This document shows, one piece after another, positions 44,851 to 56,730 of a stretch of DNA of 64,000 nucleotides; the first letter of the stretch is position 1, and the number at the start of each line of letters is the position of its first letter. The stretch covers positions 1 through 64,000 of the forward strand of contig JACKQL020000057.1 of assembly GCA_018296165.2 (NCBI GenBank). The letters are read 5' to 3'. The DNA is from Termitomyces sp. T153. Taxonomy: Eukaryota; Basidiomycota; Agaricomycetes; Agaricales; Lyophyllaceae. The position numbers and the translations under genes are program-made. The notes under the pieces are model-generated. The model saw only the letters and a program-made list of their open reading frames with translations, was not told the DNA's origin and made no database searches.

Positions 44851-47800
44851 TCATTCCGTTTCCTCATCCTCATCTCCTTCCATGTCGAATGATTCAAGCG
44901 TTCCTTTGCTATCGAGCACACACGCCACTCTCCGACCCAGTCTGCCGTTCAGAGCAAGCGAGACATGCCCCGTTTTACCGCCTTTTAATGCACGACTCCG
45001 CTCGATCTGTTTTCGAGTCTTTGATAACTGTGATATACAAACATAGTTTAATCGAGGTCTTTAGAAGACATCATTAGAAGTCTCACATGTCCTTGTTTCC
45101 ACTGTTCCACTGTTTCAAGCATCAATTCTTCACGGACGACCAAATTTACGTGCTGCATAGTCTGCACTAATTGGTAGCGTAATCCACTATAGTTGAACAT
45201 TGCAATATGTGTCGACTCTAGTATAACACATGATCAGCAATGCGTGCGCAATGGGTTTGTTCATCCAACTTAACTATTCTCGCCCCGATTTCGATAAACA
45301 ATTACAACATAATCATCGTCCAAAAAGTCGGCCTCTAAAAGGTCGAGGCCCATCGACGTCTCTTCATCGCCCATGAGGATAAAGGGCTCAAAAAGCGCAA
45401 TTCCGATCTCAGAAGGAGATTCTAACGCCTCTTTTCTATAATACAGTCGAGATAGGCATACTATTTAATCGTGAGACTCGTTCCTTTCGAACAACAAAGT
45501 GAACATACAGCAATTGGTCTGTTCCGTTTGCACTGAAAGCATCAAAAACTGGCAGAGATCGCCCTTACATGGAGTTGTAGATGTTGCCTGTATCCGGAGA
45601 ATGGAGCCTCACCTCATTAACATTGATGGTTCTTTCTCGCATGGGAGGCGGCGTTAAGTAGTCCGTTAGCCTTGTCCGTGAAGTCAGGTCAGCCGCGGAA
45701 GTCGCATGAACTGCGGCAGAGCGAGTGGCAGCACTAGCGGCTCGATCAAAGATGCACTTGCAACGAGATGCCAACTCATTGACCAGGGTATTCAAGTTTC
45801 TGTTAGTGAATTTTGCGTCATCCTGGGGAAACACCGATTGCTGATCAAGGCAGGGATTAGATCCCTTGAATGTGAGATATACTGGCACGTACGAATCCAG
45901 ACGAAGCATGATTGCCTCTGGCAACGGTGCGAGCTTGATCTATGACATCGACAATGGATTTGTCACTCTCCCTTGATATATCTATGAGGGAAAATTGTGG
46001 TGCAGGGCCAGTGAACCATCGATCGATGGTACTTGTTGCAAGCCCTGAGACGAGATAATTGTTTACTTCGAGAATATCGTGTCGGGGTTGTGGCGGATTG
46101 TCACTGGATGGGTTTGCAACTGAAGTTTCTGATAATGGTAATGATATCTGACCAGTGCTCTTACTGAATATTGGGCGTACCAAAACGGAGCCAGTGAAGG
46201 AATGCCCTGAATCGGAACAATTCCTGGCGCGCTGTGGCCGCAAGCCATGCTGAGAGAAGGATCATTTGCATTGTTATTTCGAGACATGTATGGATCTCTT
46301 TGAGGGACAACTCGAAAGGTGTAAATGCGGACCTTCACCATCTTTTAAGCTGAATTACATCCGGTCGCCAAATGGAGGTATACCTACAATTGGGCCCATC
46401 CTTGGGTTTCTTCTAAGACCAGGTGTAAACGTTGACAAGCTGGTGTGATACGTTTTTCCGAATAGTCACGCAATTTGACCAGTGCCTCCGTCATAGTCGA
46501 CTCCCACTTTAGGATACCCTAGAACAAGTTGAGAGTGATCTCAAAGACATTCTGCAAGGCTGCTTACTCGTTCACTCATCTGTTCCCCGCTACCTAGGAA
46601 ATCTAAGAGAGAATCTGTGGCTCTTCCGGTGACCAACAGAGTTGTCAAATCCAGAATTGCATTTGGTTCTGCCTCTACAAGAAAAAGATTTACTAAACTT
46701 TGACTGTGACAATGCGACCTTGACTCACGGCCAAACTGATCTTTTTGTTTCGCTTCCAAGGCCTGGATCCACTTGGGACCCAGATGACGTGCCCCGCTGA
46801 AGGTTTCCGAGCCAAACCAAGTCGTGTGCATCTCGTTAATAGCATTCATACAATACCACATCAGCTCCCTGGCAGTAGAGGAGAGTTTAGCCATGTCTCG
46901 AATGTGCCGTTTACCTAGCAGTGGAACGTCGACGATGATGGGATGCAATGACGTCGCAATGGTTTCTTGCACCCTAGCGGCCGAATAAGCAATGAAAGTA
47001 GGTCTTGTTTGATCTTTCATCAGTGAGTTAACAAAGAAATTTGATCCCAGAGTGATACTTCCGAGGGGAAAGGTGCCATCAAGATAGTAATGCATGGAAC
47101 CACAACTATCAGCAAGAACTAACAAACTATTAAGATTGAGCTCGTCCGTTTCGCTTTTTGATCCCTCAAGAGGGTCGATGGATTTTCTGCTCAGCGGGGC
47201 TTTAATAGAAGCTGAAAGAGGATCCGAAGGCAGTGTTGGCCATTCATGGATTACAGAAGGAGACGCTTCCTTGCTTGAAGATCTTGTCTGTGTACCTTGA
47301 AAGGCAAAGAGATCGGTTGCTCTGTGGCTCAATGATGAGGGCTACATAATCTTTGCAGCGAGAAACTGACGTTAGTCGCTGGGAATCATCTTGAAGCGCG
47401 TCAAGGAGGGGTAGTGTTCGGAGGATGGCATGGGATGTACCCGCCTATGTATTGCTTGAAGTTATGTTATGGGACAATTCACACAACAAGAGAAAAACGC
47501 ACGATGATATCATTTCTTCGCAAGATATCTGGGATCGACCTGGTTTTCGCGAGTCGAATGTCGCAAAACCACCACACGCCAATCATCTTGCGGGGCTGAG
47601 AGTTTAGGACTTGATGCAGAGATAAGGTGAATTGTATTGTACCATCTTGTAGGGAATGGAGAGTGACGAGAGGAGGATTGTGCACCGCAACTATCGACTG
47701 GCCTGATTTAAAAATGAGCTTCAGCGCCATAGAAAATTATATAACATACCATCTGGACTCCAAGCAATATCGACTATGTCTATGACAGTATTCTCATCAC

Positions 47801-47990
47801 CGACACCACCATCGACTTCCCAGATTTTAGATCCATGACTATAGTTCCAAAGGCCTAGTCTATCTCGCCCACCAAGTCTTGATATGAGCACGATCAAGTC
47901 TTTATCTGGACAACATGCAGATGGCAATAACCGTGTTGAAGGTGGGGTCTGCAAGACACCTAGGGCAGAGAATGAGCGTGTAGCATCCAT
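44851..47990 (-). CDS. APC4: Anaphase-promoting complex subunit 4 (APC4)
   Basis: APC4 is a scaffold subunit of the APC/C ubiquitin ligase that drives mitotic exit. The start at 47990 (MDATRSFSALGVLQTPPSTR) leads into the N-terminal WD40 part: ACCPDKDLIVLISR, LGLWNYSHGSKIWEVD, DIAWSPDG, then across an intron QSIVAVHNPPLVTLHSLQDG. The helical insert includes MKDQTRPTFIAYSAARVQET, WYCMNAINEMHTTWFG, LLVTGRATDSLLDFLGSGEQ and LVNELASRCKCIFDRA. The end includes YSGLRYQLVQTMQHVNLVV, and an intron skipping a stop joins VEQWKQGH to LSKTRKQIERS; it closes with LNGRLGRRVACVLDSKGTLE and a stop at 44851. Internal exon borders were not all fixed. It appears intact. Confidence 0.86.
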
Positions 47991-48088
47991 GTCTAGCCTC
48001 GATCACGTGCATCCTGACGCATTTTCAAATCAGAGAGTATATAATATGTATACAATCCGACTTCTCTACTTATTACTCTACGCGTTGG

Positions 48089-50679
48089 TCACCATTTTTT
48101 ACTGATAGCATCATTTTTCTTTGCTCTGACTCCTTCCCTTTTCCCAAACTTCCCTTCCAAGTCATAATCAAACACCTCTTTAGCATTTGAAATTACCTTC
48201 CGTACTTTGTTTTTTGATTTGGACTTCGTAGGTCGTTGAGGAAAACCTATCTTTGCTGGCCTCGCGGACTTTTTTGCTAAACGAATAGCTGCATCAACAG
48301 CTTTCTCTTCACCCGATTTGGCATCCTCTTCTATCATCATTTTTCGGCGTTTGGCTCTGCGAGAAAGGCCTGCAAACTTATCTCTCTTTGGCTGCCAACA
48401 ATGTAAATAGAGATATGCCCATGCAATGAACAAAATCATACCCTCTCTGAACTCACCGCTTTCTTCCCTTGTGTTTTGGCGCTTGTAGTAGATGCATCTT
48501 CATGATGTTTTTTACTCATGGCTTTAACAAAAAAGTTAGACATTCTGTTACAACATGTTAGCAGGAAATCGAACCTTGAGAATTCGCTTTTTCCTTTCCC
48601 GTTTGAAACCAGGTTCTGGCAGGTCGTGAGTAAATTTCGGCCTCGTGTTCTACCATGTTTTCTCCCTTCTTCAACTCCATCTCTGCTCTGCGAATCTAGG
48701 ACGCTTTTGAGTAACATCACTACTCGGGGTTTTCATCAACCTACCTCTTTTTCTTCCTTTTCGTCACGTAAGACCACTGAAATGTCGTGTTTAAGCTCGT
48801 TCAGGCTGTGAACCCACTCATTGACGACTTCCACAGGAATTATGCGATGGCGAACTTGATCCTGGCCTACAGCGTGCTTGATCGCGGCTTTAAGCATTTT
48901 TCGGTCCGCTTCACCCACAAGAGTTACAGATCTAAAGAGAATAAGCAGGGCCCACGATAGTGCCATGAAAATATTTACCGTCCCTTGTTACCGGCGCGGG
49001 CTGTCCTCCCCACCCGATGAAGATATTGAGCTAATTGACTAGGCATGTCATAATTAATGACAGTTTCCACTCCCTTGATATCCAGCCCACGAGATGCAAG
49101 ATCAGTGGCCATCAGATAGTCGACTGAACCATCGCGAAAGAGCTGAAGCGCCTTGAGCCGCTGAAAAACAAACATTCAACACTTCGTTTGGGTAATCAGG
49201 GAGCCAACAAACCTGTTCCTGAGAAAGATCACCGTGCAGTTCTTCACATTTCAATCCGAGAAGGCCAAAGACAATCCGCATTTGATGGGCCAACTTTTTA
49301 CTTCGGAGGAAAATGATGACATTGGTCTTGAAAGTACTTTTGCATAAAGCCACAAGGAGTGCTGAACGTTCCGACTCCTTGCCAGCACGAACTCGTACAA
49401 ATTCCTGGATCAGACCACGGGCAGTGCTTCGTTTAGGATCTACAAATAGTCTCACAGGCTTGTTCAAAGACATTTTGACAAGCTCGTCAACTGAATCAGT
49501 CATGGTGGCTGAGAACAACATGGTTTGTCGAGATAACGGACAGGATTTGATGATTTCTCCGAGTTCATCCGCAAACCCATCAGAAAGCATTCGATCGGCT
49601 TCATCCAGCACCAGGATGTCGAGTGTATCCAATGTAAAAGAAGGGGAATTGTGAATGTGGTCAATTAAACGGCCGGGCGTTGCAATTATTATGTCAGGCC
49701 GCGACCGAAGGGCCGCTTCCTGTGATTTGACGGAGAGACCACCTGGTAATGGTCATTGATTCAGAGTCGAATAGAGCTAATATATCACTCACCAACGGCG
49801 AGACACATGCGGATATCTGTGTGTGTAGCCAGCTTTGCACCAACATCAAGACATTGGACGGCTAATTCTCTGGTGGGGACCAATATGACACAGCGGATGG
49901 CGGCAGCATTCTTCCCCTTCTCGCGATATAACAAGCGCTCTAGAATTGGTATCATGAAGGCTGCAGTCTTTCCAGAACCAGTGACAGCCCCGCCAACGAT
50001 ATCCTTCCCTATAAGTGCAACTGGGATGGTAGCAGCTTGAATTGGAGTCGGCTTGGTGAATCCTAGTGTTGTCAAAGCCTTAAGGATAGGTCGTGAAAGA
50101 TTCATTGTCAAGAAAGAGCTATGGGCTTCAATGGGCCTCATCTCGGAGTCAAAGAAAGCAGCTTTCCTATCTTTATCTGCTTGAGTCTCGGATTCTGAGT
50201 CATCGCCGGAAGAGGACTCAGCGTCTCCCTCTCCCCCTCTCTCTTCCTCAGGATTGAATGAATCGAGATCTGATTGAGATTCTTCGCTAGTTACGCTGGC
50301 ACTGTCCAACACAAGTTCGTCGTTTTCGTCGTCGGTAGTATCGTCGCCGTCTCTGTGACTCAATTTACGTTTCCCAATCAGACGACGTCGAGCAATTATG
50401 TCGTCGACAGATATTACATGCTGGGAGAGGAATGAGAACACAGAACAAAGATATGGTGTCTGAACCAACAGGCTTTATTACCGCGTTATCGAAATTCCCG
50501 TGACGAGTGGAACCAACAATATCGTCGTAAGGGTCTCCAGAAACGTCAAAAACAAATTCTGGGTTCAGAGTCGTATCCTCAATGTCCTTCGACGTTTTTT
50601 GAGATTGATGTGGAGGCGAATCTTCAGAGTCAGATTCTAGGGTCATGACATAGTCAACCATCTGATTTGTGGTCCCCAT
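48089..50679 (-). CDS. DRS1: DEAD-box RNA helicase DRS1 (DDX27), ribosome biogenesis
   Basis: Drs1 is a nucleolar helicase needed for 27S pre-rRNA processing and 60S assembly. The start at 50679 opens an acidic, serine-rich N-terminus (exon 1 50679-50482). Helicase motifs in order: [10 protein letters not shown] (Q motif), AVTGSGKT (I), [22 protein letters not shown] with DEAD at 49605-49594 (II), FSATMT (III), [19 protein letters not shown], and [10 protein letters not shown] (VI). Further C-terminal pieces include [16 protein letters not shown] and a coiled, lysine-rich tail ([32 protein letters not shown]) with nuclear/nucleolar signals; the stop is at 48089. About seven introns of normal size interrupt it. 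The gene is 98 bp from APC4 on the same strand. Confidence 0.92.
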
Positions 50680-50898
50680 AGACGATCGACGTGAACAAGT
50701 TACAAGTACAAAATTGAGAGAAACTTATTTGACTCCGGAAGTTTAGAAATTTTCCTGCTACTTTGTAGTGGGGTTTCTGTCCGTTCAGGAAAAACTTGTC
50801 TAGCCCTCGTTTTTTTTCTCATCACGTGTCCTTCCCACGCTTTGGATTCCTCCTTCTATACGACATTGGGATGTGAGAGCGGCGCGCATGTAAGATTC
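50680..50898. other. Intergenic: DRS1 promoter
   Basis: 219 bp between the DRS1 start and the stop of the upstream F-box-like gene, both on the minus strand. CATCACGTGTCC near 50820 contains a CACGTG E-box. Not tested. Confidence 0.45.
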
Positions 50899-51277
50899 CT
50901 ATGATTGAGGGATGTAAATGTCGAGGTCGTGCGGGTAGAAAGACCACGGATTCAGAAGGACGAGCACAAAAGAGCCGGAGATGAGGCTTCTTGTTTGGTG
51001 CAATAGAGTAAAGAGTGGGATTGTACTAAAACCGAAGCGGTCGAGGGCATGGTCAAGGGTAATGGCGATATGCTCGTGTACGAGCACGCGAAGTTGCTTA
51101 TTGACCTGGGATAATGTGGATACTTCACGTATGCTAAACTGTTTGAGGATGCAAAGGAAGACGTCTTCGAGAATGCTTGCTGATGCAGATGATGTGTCAC
51201 GACGTATATCTTGCCCTGTTGGCTTTGTATATCTGTTGTAGTTCCAACGAAGGGTTGGACTTACAGATATTCGACAT
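50899..51277 (-). CDS. Short F-box-like protein
   Basis: Two exons fit: a 13-nt start exon (MSNI...) at 51277-51265 and, after an intron of about 77 nt, an exon ending at 50899, giving about 100 residues. The body reads ILEDVFLCILKQFSIREVST, LSQVNKQLRVLVHEHI, then FGFSTIPLFTLL, SGSFVLVLLNPW and FYPHDLDIYIPQS. The first half has the LPxExxxxIxxxL...LxxVxxxLR pattern of F-boxes, and the ending resembles a short nucleotidyltransferase-like tail seen in agaric F-box-like families. A complete F-box with longer substrate-binding domain is missing, so it may be a fragment or a small paralogue. The first-exon assignment is weak. Confidence 0.5.
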
Positions 51278-51660
51278 TGCGTACTCGGATCGATGTGTTA
51301 TCCTTTGGATTATGAATGTGGAAGTAGCGAGGATTTCTCGTAGGTCATTATATTTAAACAAGTAGAGGTGGCTAACAGGTAGGAAACGTTAGATTGTAAA
51401 GTCAGCTGCAAAATTGTGAGCTGGCTAAATAAAAAGTCATAGAAGGAAGGTCTTTATTTAAAGCGAGGGAGACCAGAGGGACGAGGTATTTGGTGAGTAG
51501 CGGGCTGTGCGGTTGGATCTGAACTGCCCTGGGTAGTTATCAATTTACTTAAGCCCGGTGACTGGGTTTGGGAGAGCTGATCACATGATTGTCACAATTT
51601 AGTCGCAAATCAATAATTTTCTATCTCAACGGTCATCTTTGGTGAAATCCTTTGGCTACC
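51278..51660. other. Intergenic: gene/transposon border
   Basis: Host-like until about 51550, then AT-rich. No gene recognised. Confidence 0.45.
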
Positions 51661-51995
51661 ATGGTTTGGACTACTTTGGCTCCTCCAGATAGAAACTGGT
51701 CAACTCATAAATTGAGGGAGAAGAAGCACCAAAAAATTTCTGCTCTGTTTGCTGCAATCGGAGAAGCTGCAGCAGCAGTTTCACATGCTGCCACTTCCAT
51801 GGAAAAAAAGCCTCTTCATACTTCAATTCTCACTGGACAGCACTGGCTAGAAGAGCTGTTAAAAGGTAGGATTCTTTTTTCAAAGCATATCTTGACTTGA
51901 ACTAAATAAGGCCTAGGCCATCCAACATGCTTAAATCAATTAGATCATGATGGGTGTTACAAGACTGACAACATGTTACTCTGAATGCTAAGCCC
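51661..51995 (+). pseudogene. PIF/Harbinger transposase 5' fragment
   Basis: The ORF from ATG 51661 (MVWTTLAPPDRNWSTHKLREK) runs into HTSILTGQHWLEELLKG; a GTAGGA...CTAG intron (about 51867-51926) then joins to HPTCLNQLDHDG. The TGxxWLxELLxGHPxxxxxxL pattern is how Harbinger-family transposases of basidiomycetes begin their main domain. The DDE catalytic part is absent downstream, where short repeats and gypsy sequence follow. The identification rests on one short stretch. Confidence 0.5.
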
Positions 51996-52174
51996 TACCC
52001 AGAATCTGAAGACTGTTTGTCTTGAGTTAATGTTTGCTTGTTGCAACTTTTGATAAGCCTGGGCTTAGCATAAGCCCAACCCCAATCCAAAAAGGCCCTA
52101 ATATTCAATGAATCTTTTGGAAACATTTTGGTACATTGAAATGGTCAAGGAAATGTGGCAAAATGTAAGGTGGA

Positions 52175-52293
52175 ACCAGACCACAGCCACCATTACAGCT
52201 TGGAAAAGGCACATATCTGGAACAACTATTCCTAGTTCTATATATACAGTTCCATGGATAATTCAAGTTGAATTGCTGTAAACTGCAGGCTTA
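52175..52293 (+). repeat. First copy of a 304-bp-spaced repeat
   Basis: It shares with 52479-52616 the string ACCAGAC(C/T)ACAGC, TTACAGCTT, GGTTCTATATATACAGTTC-like sequence, and CTGCAGGCTTACAC. Each copy contains a TATATATA segment, so the two may be solo LTR or promoter fragments. No coding. Confidence 0.7.
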
Positions 52294-52478
52294 CACTTTC
52301 CCATTGTATCAGCTTTGAACAAGACATGACTGAGTATGACATGCAAGGGAGAGATATATGTGCACCTGAATGTTCAAATAGAGTAGTTCTCTGAAAACTT
52401 TGACCACCAGGCTTTTGCTATGACTTGGGGTTGAATGCTCAACCCAGTTGATTCAGATAATGTAAGAAGGTCAATGGC

Positions 52479-52616
52479 ACCAGACTACAGCAGCCATTAC
52501 AGCTTTTAAAAGGCATATATCTGAATCAACTATTTGATTCAGATGCCTGCCTGGTTCTATATATACAGTTCTGTGGACAGTTCAAGTTAAACTGCTGTAA
52601 GCTGCAGGCTTACACA
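52479..52616 (+). repeat. Second copy of the 304-bp-spaced repeat
   Basis: It aligns with 52175-52293 but includes a short internal duplication around AACTATTTGATTCAGATGCC. It ends just before gypsy reverse-transcriptase sequence at about 52620. Confidence 0.7.
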
Positions 52617-52619
52617 ATG

Positions 52620-54032
52620 ATATGAATACCATGCAAGTTGATGACATGGCCAAGGCACTCCACATGCTTGGCATACACCTCTCACTTCTTCCATTTGAGG
52701 TAGAGCTTGTTCTTTTGTAGTCTTTCAAAGACTACTCTGAGGTGCTCTTCATGCTCCTCAATTGAACTTGAAAAAACAAAGACATTCTCTAAATATATAT
52801 GCATCTACTTTCCAATGATGTCCCAAAGGATGGACATCATCAGTTGTTGGAATGTGGCTGGCATATTACAATTGCCAATTTGCATGATATTACTGTGGTA
52901 TGTACTAGTGATGGTCATAAATGCAGTCTTAGGTATGTATGTTCATGGTATGTATCCTTACTTGCTTGTAAGTGTCTGTAAGGTCAATTTTTAACCTTAT
53001 GGGTGCATAAGCTACATCCTCCCAGATGACCTCCTGATTGGGTAAGGGTGTCACATCCTTAACCATATTATCCTTGCATTGTCAAGCATTTAATGCAGTT
53101 TACAAGGAGCCATCCTTTTTGGAATGCATAACAATGGTGCAGCTTGGTCAGCTACACAGAATTCCCACTACTTTGCACACACATAGTAGTCAATCTTATC
53201 CTGTGACTGCTGCTGAAGTGACTTAGGACACATTGGCATAAAGTAGGAGTAATGTTTGGTCTTGTCTATGAGATTTATCTCATTGTTGGCCTCACACCAT
53301 AGAGGAAGTTCCTCCTTTATACCATTGATAATGTCCTGATACTTGGCATACCACTGCTGCCAAAGACATGGAATGTTGTCTTCAGTCAATTTGAGTATTC
53401 AAGCCTTCCACTTCTCTTCTTTAGTCCAAGGACTTTGATTGTCCCTGGCCAACTTTGAAGGTTATACATTTCTTGCATACTTATCCCCCCACAAGGCCAT
53501 CAGACAAATTTCAGATTTGTCTGGGATATTTAATCATGTAGGGCAATACTCCATTCTACTAGGCTGTTCACCCAGCAAATAGCTAAACTTGCTAGGCTTG
53601 GATAGCTCATCCTCCATAGCCATCAAATATACCTCAGTGGCAGGAATTGCACATCTTACTTCTTCTTGCCATGTCAAGTCAGCAATGACCTGTTTCCATT
53701 CCAGTGGCATACATGAGTTGTATGCCCACTCAAGTGTTGGCTTTTAAATTGATCTGTCCTGAATTCTCTGCTTACTTGAGTCAGAGGGATCAACTTGCTC
53801 CCTTTTCCCTGACTGCTGCAATACCTTTGCCTTCAGCATTACCTGCTCAGCTGGCTTTGGCATTTTTGAGGGTTGTGGTGCCCTTTGTTGGGCAGACTAT
53901 TAGTCACCAAAACATCCTCCTCATCCTCTGCATCTTTCATGGTGGCACATTTATTCCACCAACTAGTCAAGGCTACTCATCACAGCACTTTTCTATAGTA
54001 TGGAATTGTTGTAGGTGACCATCTACATTCTC
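52620..54032 (-). mobile_element. Ty3/gypsy pol fragment, minus orientation
   Basis: Reading the minus strand from right to left gives the region before reverse transcriptase (53389-53168: PCLWQQWYAKYQ, ANNEINLIDKTKHYSYFMP, PKSLQQQSQDKIDYYVCAK), then broken reverse transcriptase (53160-52700) and, near 52800-52640, VFVFSSSIEEHEEHLRVVFE and YLKWKKCEVYAKH. It is the same family as the plus-strand copy at 60.8-61.9 kb. Stops are frequent, CpG is nearly absent, and the catalytic LDD is degraded. A gypsy LTR remnant follows at 54033. Confidence 0.75.
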
Positions 54033-54590
54033 TGTGAGGTTCCACTGACCACAGGGGCTCAGTCTACTGGATGAGTCCTTACTAGGCAGACACAATGTTC
54101 TACATGCATGACTTGTGTTCTGGCAGGTTCTGGAAGTGTGATACTTATAAGGGCAAGCTGAGGAAGTGGTCTGAGTAAGTCCAGGGAACTCTGGGGAAAG
54201 ACTGAAGGTAGTGTGGGCAAGGGGAAAGTGTTGGGGTGTCAGATACTGAGTTCTAGGGGCAGCTATCAGAAGGCAGGATGTGCTTTGGTTATGTGAGTAG
54301 CAGGAGTGGGACCAGGGTTTGATGGAGGATCAGATATAGATGATGGGTCCTTGGGCCAAACATAGAACAAGGTTCAGTGCTGGGATGAATAGTACAGGGT
54401 TACAGAGACAGGAACAGAGATTAGTTGGAAATAGAGTTGTTACAATAATGCACATAAGTTAGAAAAGAAACTGATGAGATGAGGTGAGAACAGTAATTGA
54501 GATAAGACAAGAATGAGATAAGTCAAGACAGAAATGAGATGAGATTGAGATAACACAAGACAGAGATTTGAAACAACAAGAAAGAAAATG
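54033..54590 (-). repeat. Truncated gypsy LTR, minus orientation (LTR C)
   Basis: On the plus strand it starts TGTGAGGTTCCACTGACC, matching the ends of LTRs A and D. About 500 bp at the LTR 5' side are missing, and the sequence passes straight into the 5' end of LTR C'. CpG has been almost entirely lost. Confidence 0.75.
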
Positions 54591-55320
54591 TGTCACAACC
54601 CATCTCCAGACCTCCAGACCTTCCCCTCACACACCCCAAATGCCCAGACCACCCACCAACACCTCCTCAACTCACCCCAACCTTTGTTCACTCATGGCAC
54701 CCACCTCAGCTAACTCCAATGCTTTCCTGGCAAGCTCCAACAGCCCCTGGCAAGCCCCATCACTTTCCCATTCTCTTCTGAGCCCCCAGATCTCTCATGC
54801 CTCACAGGAACTTTGGCCACACACTGTGGACCAATACTAATGTGTTACCATGGCCTGCCCAATCAGAACCAACACCTGCCAGGCATGTGTGGTCCTACCA
54901 ACCCCATCATCAGACCTGCAGCCCCTGGAGGAATCCTTGTAGTTAGTATATAAACCATAGAGAAATATCTGCTACAGTAGGCTTGATATTGCAATAATCT
55001 TCTGTTATGGTCTGTATTTGTTATGTTCCCTGGCTTCATCTTTGTTTCTATCTCTAATCTTGTTATTCTTTCAAATTATTTCCATTCTTGTCTCTGTCTC
55101 ATCTTGTCTGCTTCAGTTTCCTTTATTGTTACCTAAGTTTCTTTCTACTCTAACTCTATTCCAATCTCCATTCATATCTCCAATCACACCTATACAACTC
55201 TATATGACCATATCTAACCCTAGACTTGTCCTACACTCAATCTCAGAACCCACCAACATTAATTGATCCCCCATCAAACTCCAGTCCTGCTCCCATCACT
55301 CATATGACCTCTGCTTGCCC
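54591..55320 (+). repeat. Gypsy LTR, plus orientation, 3'-truncated (LTR C')
   Basis: It starts TGTCACAACCCATCTCCAG, homologous to the TGTCATGACCC start of LTRs B and D, and includes AGTATATAAACCATAGAG at 54947-54964, aligned with the promoter-like site of LTR B. It ends near CATATGACCTCTGCTTGCC, short of the usual GGAACCTGACA. With LTR C it repeats the head-to-head layout of LTRs A and B. Confidence 0.75.
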
Positions 55321-55558
55321 CATGTAACAGAGCACCCACCCATTCCCTTCTTAATATCTTATATAGTGACACTTATTTAATTATATATCATAAGGTAGCA
55401 TCACATGACACTACCCTTAAATACTCATACTGTAATTATGTAAGGCAGCACCTTACTTCATACTTTGTAGACTAGACCAATTGACTGGTTTTGACTTATG
55501 AGGTGTGAATTGTAAGTTGTGCAACCCATAATGGAAATATTACATTTTTCTAAGTTAA
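55321..55558. other. AT-rich spacer
   Basis: No gene recognised. The sequence begins TGTAACAGAGCACCC and contains ATATATCA; it could be part of another LTR, but no partner copy was found. Confidence 0.35.
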
Positions 55559-56617
55559 ATGAGCATATACTCATTTGTGGAGTGCAAAGCTAAACTTCCA
55601 AAAGAAAAGTTCACTGCCATGGATTACAATCAGAATTTTAAAATTTTAATGTTCACCTTCCACAATGGGCACAGTAGTGACTATGGAAGGTCTGAACCAG
55701 GGTTTGATGCAACAGTGCAAGCTGTTCCACATGAATTAGTGGATGTTGCCATGTCACACCATGGCATGGAGAGAGAGAGTGGAGTGATGCCAGGAGGACT
55801 GCCAGCAGTTACTCCTGTTCAACCATACTTGGGTGGTTGAATGAGCTCCACAATGGAGGGCACTCAAGTGCCCTCTGCTTGAATGTACCTGATGGTTGAG
55901 CTAGAAGGTGCAGTGGGGGCAGCAAGCAAGGGGAAGACCCTCTTGCATGTGTCTATTGTGCCATGAGTGGAAGAACTGAAATCCTTCCCAGAGGTCACAG
56001 GAGGTCTTAGTGAGTCCTTGATGGTGATTACACTACTGAGGGGCAAGGAAGAACCTCTTCACATGGCCCATGGCCCTGTTTGCTTGCAAGCAGAATCTAT
56101 GCTGGATTTATGCACAGTGGGTCCCTCTGCATTCATTGAGACAATCCTAGAGGATGTTGGAGACACCTTGGATACTGACAGTGAAGCAAATCCAGATGAT
56201 ATCCTCCATAGGAGGGTGTTGATATTCTGGCAAGGCCAGATTGAGGTCCCAAAGACCTCAACCCAGCAACATTTAGCTGCACAAGTAGCTAAACATATTG
56301 CAATTCAGTAGTTATTGGGTGAGGGAATAATTCCAACCAATCCTGTAAAGTTCATGGAACTTTAGATGATTCTTCTAGCACAAGAGGTAACAGACTACCT
56401 CCAGGAGAAGAAGGTAAATGGATCACAAGTATCATCTGCAATGCTATCACTGTTTGTTGGTAGGGCTCAGTTACCCCTACTATCTCTGGTCAATGAAGCA
56501 TTGACCCTATCACAAGTGCTGCAGCCACCTGGAGAGACACCACATGATTACATGGCATGGCAGGCTGCAGTGGACTGTCAGAGGTGGGCTACAATAGGTA
56601 CAATAGTGGGCACCTGA
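55559..56617 (+). pseudogene. Gag N-terminal region of the gypsy element (broken)
   Basis: Open pieces read MEELKSFPEVTGGLSESLM (55967 on), LHRRVLIFWQGQIEVPKTS, and MILLAQEVTDYLQEKK (56366 on). They lie on one strand in compatible order and precede gag. I do not recognise a domain; assignment to gag is by position. Stops interrupt between pieces. Confidence 0.5.
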
Positions 56618-56730
56618 CCTAGCTTCTACAGAAGCTGGGTTGCTGATTATGATTGAGCAACTTGTGGTGTGTAGGAGAACTGCTGGGTCAATGCATAGAG
56701 CATTGACCTGGGAAGACAGAATTGCATTGC

